Shown: positions 25,939 to 36,714 of the stretch, piece by piece | Layout of the letters: each line of letters begins with the position of its first letter | Position numbering within the stretch: the first letter of the stretch is position 1 | From: Membranipora membranacea | Lineage: Eukaryota; Bryozoa; Gymnolaemata; Cheilostomatida; Membraniporidae | Length of the DNA: 64,000 bases | NCBI GenBank assembly: GCA_914767715.1 | Contig: OU612072.1 | Location: forward strand, 6,758,001-6,822,000 | Direction of reading: 5' to 3' | Notes under the pieces: generated by a model | The model's input: the letters and a program-made list of their open reading frames with translations, nothing else | Told to the model about the DNA's origin: nothing | Database searches by the model: none | Translations under genes and position numbers: made by a program

Positions 25939-26311
25939 AAACCGCTGCTGCTAGACAGCCAAATCTGTGCTTATAGAATTCTGTATAGCTCAAAACTAAT
26001 AAAATGAGGCTGCAATCTCAGCATTGTCACCTAATGAGCAAATATTTTGCACAAATTGATCGTCAAAATAAGGGTACGAAATTAATTATCTACCACAATA
26101 GGTGATGTAGTTACCGTTTTACTAGTGGAAATTGTACACGTCATGAGCTGGTGCGTAGATTTCATGCCCTGATTTTGAAGATCAGTTTGTGCAAATTATT
26201 TGCCCATTAGGTGACAATTATGAGATTAAAATATCAATCAGTTATCTTGGAGCTATGCAGAATCCAATGAGCACAAATTTGCATGAGTGAGTGGCAGCAG
26301 TAGTTTAAAGT
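25939..26311. repeat. Foldback element just downstream of gene B
   Basis: The arms at about 25939-26090 and 26160-26311 are imperfect inverted repeats (shared TTGTCACCTAATG.GCAAATA and TGCACAAA.TGATC). They begin about 90 bp beyond gene B's stop, so they may lie in its 3' UTR. Confidence 0.75.
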
Positions 26312-26401
26312 CTGCTTTCAGTTTTTTGTGCCGAACCACAAGTCGCCTTCAAGAATGTTGTAGAATGTTGTATGTTTATGTGTTGCTTTTGAGCTTTTAA
26401 C

Positions 26402-29400
26402 TTACACTGGGTTGATACAGATGTATGAACCAGGCCTTATGCTGCAGCATTTCTGTGTGCCTGGGCAGTTATCATCGTCACCAGCACAAGAGATAGCTGA
26501 TGTTGTAAAGGAGGGCAGCCTAAGTTGAGGGCAGGATCCGGCCTTGGGCTCATAATCTGTAATTAAAAAGGAATTAGGTATCATATGGTTTTCAATATCA
26601 CTTAGTTGTGGCTCAGTTTGAATAGATTTTGAAGGATGCTGGCAAAATCACTGCGGCACCGACTCTTCAGCAGCATGAGTCAAGGGCGCTAACCATTGAA
26701 CCACCTTGCCTACCCCAAAAAGTAAGAATTGATGGCACTGATATAACTCACTACTCGGAGCACTTTCACTCAACCAAATCAATCAATCCACCCACCACCA
26801 CCCTGTGCATCACAGAGTATGTTTTAAGGTTGGCCTTACACGCCCATCGCTGCAATTTCAATCCCGATATATTGTGACAACTGTCTCAGCTTACCGAAAA
26901 TGGCAGTCTGGCATGTATGGCCACATCCATTTGAGCAGCAGAGCTTTCCGGCTGGGCAGCCTAATCCACAGGCCTCAACACATGTACCAAATCTGGGTGC
27001 GGCCGGACATCGACCTCCTGCAAAGTAAATCATGATTCTTAAAATGATGAACTTCAGGTGTCCAGGCCTTTGTTTATCACAAGCTTATCTAAAAATTTAA
27101 TTTCACGAGTAACATCTCTTTCCTATTTGACCACATTTTGTTTTCCTGCAAAGCCCTACCTACCACAACATTTAATACTTTAAGTTATCTAGACCTAGTT
27201 TTTCTGATTTATATGTGTAAGCAGATTGCCTGCCTTTTGCTGGTAGGCAATTTATTGTTTCTCTCCATGAAAGCAGAGATCAAAACCTACAGAAAAGTCA
27301 AAATTATCATAAACCACCATAAACCACAATGAAGTTAATGGTCTGTACTGTCTAACCGATCTGCTTCTCAGGGTGGAGAACTGTTGATTGGCTAAACAGA
27401 ACATTTACCTGATGTAGGTGGTGCTACTGTCGGATCAGGCTCTGAAAACAAAAACAGAATAGAGGTGTCAGACCAACTTTGTAAGGCAACCAATATATAT
27501 CCATAATTCATCTATTAGAAAATAAAGATCCCATGGCATTTGCTAGGCTGCATGTCATGGGTTTTGTATAGAACAGGATGATGACATATGACATAAGTAT
27601 GAAAACCTTTCTGAGATACAACAGAAGTAGGGTAGGAAAAGTGGTGTATGTGATAATGACCCTTATAAGCCTAAAACAATTCATTATTTGTAGGTTGTGC
27701 GAAGACCGTATAACCACACTGAAGTCGTATCCAAATAATGCCAAATATTTTGACTGGAATAAGAGCATTGGATATGAATGATCAAAAATTTGTTGGTATT
27801 ACTCACTGCATCTGCATGTAGGACATCCTTTGTCATCTTTTACATTTCCATTTCGGCAGAAGATAGCACATACTGGTCCACAGATTGGTGGTGGGATGGT
27901 TGGTTTTGGATCTGCAAAAAAAGACAAGAACCTGAAACAATCTCTATCATTATTTTGATGCATTCAATCAAGTTTGTGTGAATAGTTTTCTACCATTTCC
28001 AATTGACAAAACCAACTTGCACACGAGGGATAAAAGTATCAGTGCTTAATTTGTCTTTGAAGAAAACCATACTATATGATACAGTGCTAGTGGCCTAGTC
28101 TTATAGGAGAGTCTCATAGCTATAGCTCATAGCTAACTCAGGCTAGAACAGTGGTACTGGTACTGGCAAATAATGACCTTAAACCTTAGATCAAGATCAT
28201 GATTGATGAATATATGTTTACACTTCATTGCTTTCCATTTTCTTTGTAAGGTTATGCAATTTCTCCGTTGGAATATCAGATGAAATTCAGTGATTGTTAA
28301 GGCACACTCATGTCACCCATATACCTGTATTTCGAATGGTATTCATTTTTTCTATCAATTCAACCCCTAGTACTGACTCAATCTAAGTAGCCTCTAATAT
28401 TAATGCTCACATATACCGTAATACCTCACCTATAAGGCGCCGGCCTTATAAGTAAAGCACCTCCACCGGAAAAAATAAAAATGCTTCAGTTATAAGGCAC
28501 CCCACAGATATAAGGCACCCCTTATAACCCCGCAATCTTGTGTTTCCAAGGCAGCCACTCTATGTACTAAACTATTCAGCTCCACTTCTAAGAGGTGGAT
28601 ATGGTCCAAATTAAATATAAAAATGCTTCAAATAATAGCCGCGCCTATATGCTCCACTCTTTTAGGCGCCTTCATCTACAAGGCACGCGCCTTATAGGTT
28701 AGGTATTACGGTACATTTAAGATGTTCTACACATTTATCAACTCACTGCAAGGAGGGCAGGATGATGAGTGGCAACCATCAGCATCTTTCTCGAACCCAT
28801 ACAGACAAAACTTCTTGCATGTAACTGTCCTAATACAAGGCTTTGGCTCTAAAAAGACAAAGTTCATCATGATATTCATCATTAAAATATATACATAATG
28901 CAATACTTTAGGCCAAACGGAGAAGGATTTTAAGAATCTACACTCCACATTCATTAGAACACAGGAGCAACAAGTTAAGCTCTCGGTATGGGTAACTTTG
29001 GGTCTAGGGGCTGTGAATTAGGCTTTGGCCGGCAACGAGTCATTCTCACAACATTGATTGATTGATTGATTGATTGATTCATCAATTGCTTCAAGTGGTA
29101 AGAAGAATTCTTTCACAAACCATTTCTATATCAATATATCAACTAACATGGGTTCAATATCATATTCAGTTATTATAACAACATGTTGATGACTATAAAA
29201 CCGTTCAGAATTTACTCACTGCATGTGCATGTGGGGCATCCATTCTTATCCAGCACATTCCCGTATTGGCAAAAGATATCACAAACAGGTCCGCACAAAG
29301 GTGGCGAAACTGTTGGTCTGGGTCTGCAAGAAAAAGACCATGGACATGACTTGTCTTGTCATAGTGCCCATCATGTCAATATTATTGATTGTTAGCCATT

Positions 29401-31789
29401 TCTTTTCTATGTAAGATGCCAGAGTTGACACATCTTTGAATGTTCAATTATTTGCAAGGAGCTCTTCATGTTGTTAAGAAACTGTGGAGATCTTTGTTGA
29501 ATTCGTATATGGATATATGGACCAAACTTAGATGTCATTGGCTGGAGGCTCTATGGATATATGGGGTCAAAGTTCATCCGGTTATTCATCATTAGATATC
29601 ACAGAATGCCATAACTGGGGCACAGCGGATATAATTTGGCGGAATTTAAGACTGAATTTAACAATTCATTGTATTTATACTTACTACATCGGCATGATAT
29701 GCAACCATCGCTGTCTAGTGCATTGCAGTTGGGACAAAAGCGGTTACAGATTGGCCGGAAAGCACATATGCTCGGAGGTGAAGCAATAACTGTAAAGATA
29801 ATCAAAAGAAATAAGTGGTGAAAACCTTCATGGCATGTCAATTATATTATTGTGGTGAATAATCTGATTGAAACAACATCATAGAAACAAAAGAGTTCAA
29901 TTCTTTTATCATGATATTTTGACAGGCATTTTGTTAGTTTTTTCCAGCATGATGTGTATGCTATGAATACATTGGTACATAATTATTGAACACATAACAT
30001 CATGTACTAAATTCTTCAACAAGATTGCAGGCAATGAACTTGAAGAAATGAAATTATGTTAAATGGTCCAGTTTTGCTTGAAGACATAGAGATAGACAAT
30101 GGTGGTGAATGCGATAATGCGGAGGTGCAGTATGAATGCGAACAAAAAAGAATGCCAGTACCGTTCATGATGGTGATTAATACGCAATCAAATGACAGTT
30201 TCCTCAAACTGCTACCAATGGCTTGATGGCTTCAATGATGAATGGGTTAAGGAATGATTATTACCAGGGTGGCAGACTTGGTGGTTGATGACATTCAACA
30301 GTTGCAACATCGACCAGATAACTGCTCAACATCACAATCGAAAGACTATTAACTTTAAACTTATTCTAACCTCAATATACTGGCCTGAAACTGATACTGT
30401 GTGCCCCAAAGTTCATAACTGAACATCCGGTCTAGTTTTTTGAGGATTACCCATTTGGTTTCTATTCAACCCAAAGTGTAACTCGATAATATATCAGTGT
30501 TGGTAAAGGGGGAGGGGAAAACTTATTCAGCAATCATTGGATATAAACTATGGTCTTACTCTTGACTTAACTACGGTCATGACTTAGGCACTAATAGCTA
30601 GTCTTAGTTCATCCTATCTTATTAGAACACACAACTTGTACAGGTGAGAGAATACAAGTTTTAAAATCTTCAAAGAACGGATACTCTGAGGGAAAATTGT
30701 CCTAGGTATCAGAGCAGGTCATCAAAATTCTTACAATATGGGGATTTATGAGAAAGTGTGTGAAACACCACTAATGAATTTTTTTAATACGTATTGTTTT
30801 AAATTGTAATTGCATTTTGGGTTTTAACATTCAAAGGATACCAAAAGCATACAAAATACAGTAGCTTTCTTGTATAAATATTGCATTGTATCTATATTTA
30901 AACCTTAATTAGGGTCAATTTCCCATTCTCTACAAGGAGAACTAGATATAATAATTTAGTTGCCTTTCCCCTGAACTCATATCAAAATTCAAGGAGCATC
31001 TTGTTTTTGAGGGCTAGGGCTGAGAATTTGAGGTTGGACCACGGTGGTGGGATTGTTCTCACAAAAGCAGTACTGAGGAAAAGTAATTGATAATATATGT
31101 ATTTACAAAACTGCACACCGACTCCGATCTGCTCTTATACCTTGGAGAAACATCAAGCACTACTAGTCCGGACCTAACACTCGCTCCAGAGATATTTATC
31201 ATCCTAAGAGACCTACTCAAACGATATCCTTCAGTGATAACAAAGGTGTATGTAATGTAGAAGTCAGCACAGACAACACAGTATCACATAACATCATATC
31301 TTGTAACAAACAAACGATTGTGTCTGCTCAACCATCACAGTGTAGTTACTTAACAGTTCATGCACTTACCATCACAGTCACATGGTGCCCTTACACATAC
31401 ACACTTCGGGGGTATGCCTGTAAAAATGAAAAATAATATATTATTAGTCGTTTGAAGTTTGATGTTTTAGCATTATGAACCGCATAATCACAATTTTAAT
31501 CTAGGTCTCAGGTAATATGACTGTTTGAATTACTACTGGTATGCTTAGGGGATTGCTTGTTACACATATATCACGGTTTTGCCTGTCATGAACCAACTTT
31601 TCCGCACAGCAACTTACATGTGAACTGACATAGAACGACAACCTCTAAGTTAACCAACTAAACAAACCGGTGTGTTGAAAAATGAGACAACCAGTACAAC
31701 ACTCACTCACTAAGAACAGATGGCACTGATTTAGCAGCTACTGAAGTGAAGGCACATACTAGTGATAAGCTGAGTAGTATAATCCTCAT
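26402..31789 (-). CDS. Gene B: secreted multi-antistasin, double-WAP protein
   Basis: Nine exons: 31789-31711, 31417-31370, 29789-29685, 29323-29220, 28848-28747, 27911-27807, 27441-27409, 27017-26895 and 26556-26402. Exon 1 is a signal peptide (MRIILLSLSLVCAFTSVAA). Exon 2 has CVCVRAPCDCD. Exons 3-6 each encode an antistasin-like domain with P1 equivalents Asn, Asp, Lys and Ala. Exon 7 is a Pro/Thr linker, exon 8 an eight-Cys WAP very close to genes A and C, and exon 9 a six-Cys WAP ending in TAA. All junctions are phase 1 and all exon lengths fit except exon 4 (104 nt, one short), which shifts frame if included. Without it the ORF is 249 aa. The stop overlaps a GT|GTAAGT donor-like string, so a further exon is possible. 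A secreted protease inhibitor is inferred; only the Lys-P1 domain looks trypsin-directed. Confidence 0.8.
26605..26800 (-). mobile_element. tRNA-derived SINE fragment in gene B intron 8
   Basis: On the minus strand the stretch near 26660-26705 has an A-box-like GGTTCAATGGTTAGCGC followed by tRNA-like sequence. The B-box is poor and no tail is defined. Confidence 0.45.
28414..28713. mobile_element. 300-bp MITE with 27-bp terminal inverted repeats
   Basis: The ends TACCGTAATACCTCACCTAT and the complement of AGGTTAGGTATTACGGTA, each next to an AAGGCGC block, are inverted repeats at a TA target. Internal repeats of TATAAGGCACCCC are present. It sits 34 bp downstream of the exon 5 donor in gene B intron 5. 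The termini resemble Tc1/pogo-type non-autonomous elements; the family assignment is tentative. Confidence 0.85.
29055..29080. repeat. TTGA microsatellite
   Basis: Six to seven perfect GATT/TTGA units in gene B intron 4. Confidence 0.85.
29220..29323 (-). pseudogene. Gene B exon 4: antistasin domain with one-base deficit
   Basis: The domain reads cleanly (CGPVCDIFCQYG ... GCPTCTC) in one frame. However, the exon starts CAG|ACCCAGACC where sister exon 6 starts CAG|ATCCAAAACC. One base is missing at the acceptor, so joining to the phase-1 donor of exon 3 puts the domain out of frame. Skipping the exon restores the rest of gene B. Confidence 0.7.
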
Positions 31790-31848
31790 CTTGCTTGTCT
31801 GGCAAAGCTCAGCGATTGATAATGAAGTAGAAATTCTTACGCGGTAGA

Positions 31849-31855
31849 ATTTATA
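31849..31855 (-). promoter_or_regulatory. TATA box of gene B
   Basis: TATAAAT on the minus strand, 60 bp upstream of the ATG at 31789, inside AGTATAAATTC. Confidence 0.7.
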
Positions 31856-31895
31856 CTAAACATCTGAACCTGGCACTGAGAGTGTCATTGTCTTG

Positions 31896-31909
31896 GTAAC
31901 CATAGAATC
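31896..31909 (-). promoter_or_regulatory. X-box-like element of gene B
   Basis: GATTCTATGGTTAC on the minus strand matches 12 of 14 positions of RYYNYYATRRNRAC and sits about 40 bp upstream of the TATA box, as in gene C. Confidence 0.5.
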
Positions 31910-34900
31910 TGAAAATAATGGCTGTATCGGCTGAGACACCGACATAGCAATAATTAAGTTTGATGTTGTCGGCTTATCATAGTATTCAATATGATTGCTC
32001 ATTGCAAGCGGGCGTAATATTTAACGCAATGTTGCTGCTGTAGATTGGGGATAAGAAGTTGCAGTTGATACGCTGCTGTACTTGATAGAGCAACGAAAGT
32101 GAAGAGAAAGTGTTAGACCAACCAACAGCTGACTTAGAAGCTGACTCTGCATCATGTCTGCCTGTCAAACAGGTAATGTGATCTATCCTTCCTGGTTGCG
32201 AAAATGACATCAGATCCAAAGTAAGTATCCTCATATTATAAGAGGCCGGATCATCTCATGATTTCCTTCTGTTCAATGCACTTGGTAATAATTTCCATTG
32301 TGCGCAGCTAATGCTTAAGAAATACCTCTAGGGTTAAGCTGTACCTCATTCCTCTTTGAGTTTGCAGTTGACCTCAGGGTATATCTAAATTTCCGATCCA
32401 ATAAGCATAAATATCATTGGGATGACCTGGCCAATCACATTGTTTGTTCTAACTATTATTACTTGGTACCATTGTACCCATTGGAAGTTTTTGTCACGGC
32501 CAGGATCTATAAATCTACAATCAATCATGGTGTTTCCTAATGATTTAAGGAAATGATCTGATGGCCTGTTAAGAAATATGGAGATAATGATCGACATAAT
32601 CCCTGATAAGGTCATGACTCATTTGCAGATTTCACCAGAAAACAGTGACCATCCTGCCAAAAAGAACCTCAGCCAGGAATAATGATTGCTTCAAACTAAT
32701 TTATGCCATCGAGACAACACAATGCAAGGTCTTGGCTTAAGTTATTTTACAATTTGATGACACAATCCACACAATAGAATATTCTGATGAGGAAATTATG
32801 TTCATTATATGTCAAAGCTGAGAAAGATTATTACTAGAAATCTAAGAGCGTACCTGCCTGATACCTGCTGTTACAAAGTGGAAGGCCTTCGCAGCAAAAC
32901 CAGCAGATATGTTTTAAGATTGCAAAATAGGGGGCAATGGTATAACCATTACAACCATAGTTCCTGGGCCATCAATAAACTCTTAGAGCAACCGACAAGG
33001 ACTGTCTCTCCTGGTAGTGTGTATTTGTATCGTTTTGGCAAATAAATAAAAATCAATCAGCTGCAACTCATTGGTTACCTTGAATACAATTTACTCCCAT
33101 GTTGACATCAATCATCAATATTTATGTTATAACATAAATGTTGGAAAGCAGACTTTGATGAAGAGGCCTAGTACTGCATGAAATACAAGATTTTTTTAAA
33201 ATGTTGCAATGCCTGTATTCATGTTTTCAACGTCAAAGTACTTGTAACATTGCATAATTGACAAGCAATTGTATAAATTATTTCGCTATTAACTCCGTTT
33301 GGATCTTGGAAGTCAACCATAACAATATCCTGTTATATTACAAGTGTCCATAATCCTTGCAACGCAATATCATTTCAAAGATTCCAAGATAGGCAGTCAA
33401 CAGGTTGTCATGTTACAACACCTCCAAAGCATCTGCTGGCAAGGAATATTCACGATTGATTCTTGATTGACTGTCACTTTCAAGGCTACTCCGGTCTGGG
33501 GAGGCAATACATAGCCCCTCCCGCACCAAACCATCCTTTGTATAGCATGTTTAAACTGAAAGATAATGTGATCTAATTAGTTTAAGGTGATATTCTGCAT
33601 CATATTTTAATATTTATTTCCCTGACCTGGTCAAGTAACAATAATTCTTGCTATCAAAAACTCACAATCAGCAGAAAGTGATTTACCAAATATTGTAATT
33701 TTCTTGGTAATGAGGCTATTCTTGCAGCTAATGGTACAATTGGCTGGACTTATCATCAGGATGTGCGGAATGCGATCTGTAGATAATATCGTTTGTCTGT
33801 ATTTTTAGTAATCCCAATGTCATTGTCATCTGCTTGACAGTACCATGAATGCTAGTCAGTACCATTTGGTTTCAACAAATGGTACTGACTAGCATTCATT
33901 TCCTTATTCATCCGTAATCTGCGTTGCCAGCCAACAATTATAAATGGTGATGTATTGAATAATAATTTCATTGTAGGCATGACATTCTGCTTCCCCATTG
34001 GTATGCTATGTGAATTCTTTTGCAGTTTTGTAGTCTCAAGAATCAGTTGAAATAATATTCAAGAAAAGTATTTATATTTAGGATGCGATGGTTGTACTGG
34101 AAGGCAGTATTGTACTGGCAGATCATCAACCCTGACAGATGGCAGATATTGAGTTCGTTGAAATTTTGGCGAGGCCATGTCGGTTACTACAAGTTGGTGA
34201 TGTCAAATCCTTAAATTGGCATTTTGTCTAAACAATCAAACCCTGAATGTTTAACAGACCAAACCAAAGAGTAAAGTATTCAAATCAATTAGTCTAATAT
34301 AAATGTTCACACAGCTTTGAATCACTCTTCAAAGCACTCCAAGACGTAATCTAGATGTTGGTTAACCATCTTTCAAAGTACACAAACATTGAAGCAGTTC
34401 TGTTGTCTCTTTTGAAGTAGGGCCCTCCTGAGCAACTTGTCGCTCCACTCCAAATGGTCATGACTATAAAACACACAAAAGAAAATTGTGAAGAATTCAT
34501 GCACGTTGTTGTGTAGAATTCGTGCATGCCATAGATGCCAAGAATAAAGAAGAAATATATTTTAAGCAGTTTATCTGTTTTGAAAAACACAACAATGCTG
34601 GATATTCAAATAATTCTATGAATATTAAAATGAAAGGCAGGTTGGAAAACAGCCAGCCCATCCATGTCATGTCCACCTTTAGGGTGCCCTTGGAAACAGC
34701 ATGTGCAAGACAAATGTGGTGCGCTTTTCAAATGTTTAGGATGCATCGCCAGAAAATTTGTGGATGGACGGCCTTCTCTGCAAAATGAACAAGTGAGAAG
34801 TTTGAGAAGGAAATCCTGTAGGGTATGAGCAGATGGACAGCTTCAATAGAAGGATAGGAAGAATCGGTTCCATATGTGTACAGGTGGTGTACAGATAACT

Positions 34901-36595
34901 TTGCTCTAAGCCATAGACCTTCGAAGTAACTGAAACCACTATTGAAGACCTATCAACTTCGAAGAATGAAGAATTATTGCTCTATAGAGCTATAATTGAC
35001 TCAACATGTCAGGTGGCCTCATATTTGAACATTTTAAAGCCTTGTGTTGGATCCTGTATCTGAAGTTGTTGCTAATTTTTTTTGCATATTGTGTATTTCC
35101 AACTCATTATCAATGGTTTATTATTGTAAAATACGACCATTTACGCTGCCAACGGCATTGATTGATGAATATAATAGCATTAAAATAAGAATACAATATG
35201 TTAGGAGTAGCCCCCACGTGTTTGGTGAGAACACAACTCCCCCATGCAAAAAACGGTTATCAAAAGTCACAGACAAGGTTGTTTACGGACCATAAATTCC
35301 AAAGCCACCAACAACTATTCTGAACCTCTATAAATGTATTGGACAATCCATATCATCTACAGACCATACTTGATTAGGCCTTATTACTCTCATGGTTTAC
35401 ATAAGTTGTCCTCAAATACATTGTGCATTTACTTTGCCAGTGGTCACAAGACAATGACAGATTCTTAGTCTGTTTCTAAGAGCTTTGTTTTACTCTAAAA
35501 ATTGCAGAGTAATATCCTTCTTCCTTATTAATGTTTTAACTCATGGTTTCAACATATTTCAGAGTAATAAAAAGTACATTTATTTGGTGATCGATTTCAT
35601 TTTAATTACAGATCATCTCTCACATCCTACCTATCTGGTATTCACTCAAAGCTGCAATAAGTTTTATTTCCTCATGTCATAATCATGTGAAATTGTGTTG
35701 CGTGACTATCTGTCATTATTGTAGACTCTGTACATGACATTTGGGATATTTTTGAAAGATATCATCAGGCAATAAACTCAATATGTTAAAACAATCCCAA
35801 TGTATATTCCACATACTTTTTGGTCCAATGCCATCGCGTAAGATGTAATTTTGGAGTCTGAGGTGTGAATGATACCCACGGCCCACATGGCAGTAGCCAG
35901 GACCACCAACAACTTTGCCATCAATGATACTATATGAGCAGCGATCATCTTATGTCTCCTGGTCTACAAAAAAGTTTAACTAAGCGATTATCAAAGTATT
36001 GGGTTTTGGTTATCCTTTCCAGTATTCTTATAGTTTTGAGGTCTCACCTCACCTCAGTATTGTATAACATACCAAATTAGAAAAAAAATTGAAGCTACAG
36101 CAGGGCTATCGGTTCTGCTGCTAGTGTATACATAATTTGAGTTCAAGGTGACATCGAGTAACGTAGTGATTATCAGTTTAGTTGAGGGGTACCATCTGTT
36201 ATAAAAACAATGTTAGAGCGCGCACCCTACATCCCTTTGGGTTTGGATTGCTTTAGCTGACGATTGGTATTTTCTCACTCAATAGTTGGGAGGGAGCCCT
36301 CGGAGGAGAAGGTATGAAAATAAAGTCCAATCGCATCAATCCTGCAGTAAATGGTGCCATTATACCCACTGGAAGTAAGGAAAAGCATTTACAATAATTT
36401 AATTACCTTAGCCCATAGGTAATTTCTTCCAGAGACCATGTCCCACGTGCAAGATAATGCAAGGATTAGTACACGAGGAATCAAAACTGAGCAATAAGAA
36501 AGAGATAATATGTTGATGATGACATGTATGAGCAATGAAATAATGATTGTGCGAATAATGTCATGCAGGCCCAATGATTTGTGATCTTGCGACAA
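31910..36595. other. Intergenic between divergent genes B and C
   Basis: About 4.7 kb between the two promoters, which point away from each other. No exon of the family was found on either strand. The main structure is the perfect hairpin at 33845-33899. The ORFs at about 32385-33045 and 34351-35295 have no recognisable domain. Confidence 0.5.
33845..33899. repeat. Perfect 23-bp stem hairpin
   Basis: ATGAATGCTAGTCAGTACC plus four more bases is exactly complementary to 33877-33899, with a 9-nt loop GGTTTCAAC. It is isolated in the B-C intergenic region. Confidence 0.9.
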
Positions 36596-36609
36596 ATCAC
36601 TATGGCAAC
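36596..36609 (+). promoter_or_regulatory. X-box of gene C
   Basis: ATCACTATGGCAAC matches all 14 positions of RYYNYYATRRNRAC, 40 bp upstream of the TATA box. Confidence 0.65.
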
Positions 36610-36648
36610 TATCAAACAAACCAGAAAGGAAAGGATTTCCAGTCAAAG

Positions 36649-36656
36649 TATAAATA
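36649..36656 (+). promoter_or_regulatory. TATA box of gene C
   Basis: TATAAATA, 59 bp upstream of the coding ATG at 36715. Confidence 0.75.
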
Positions 36657-36714
36657 CTGATCATTGAGCAGATGTGTCTCAGTTTCATCCGATGGTAGAG
36701 CCTGTCAAGTCATC

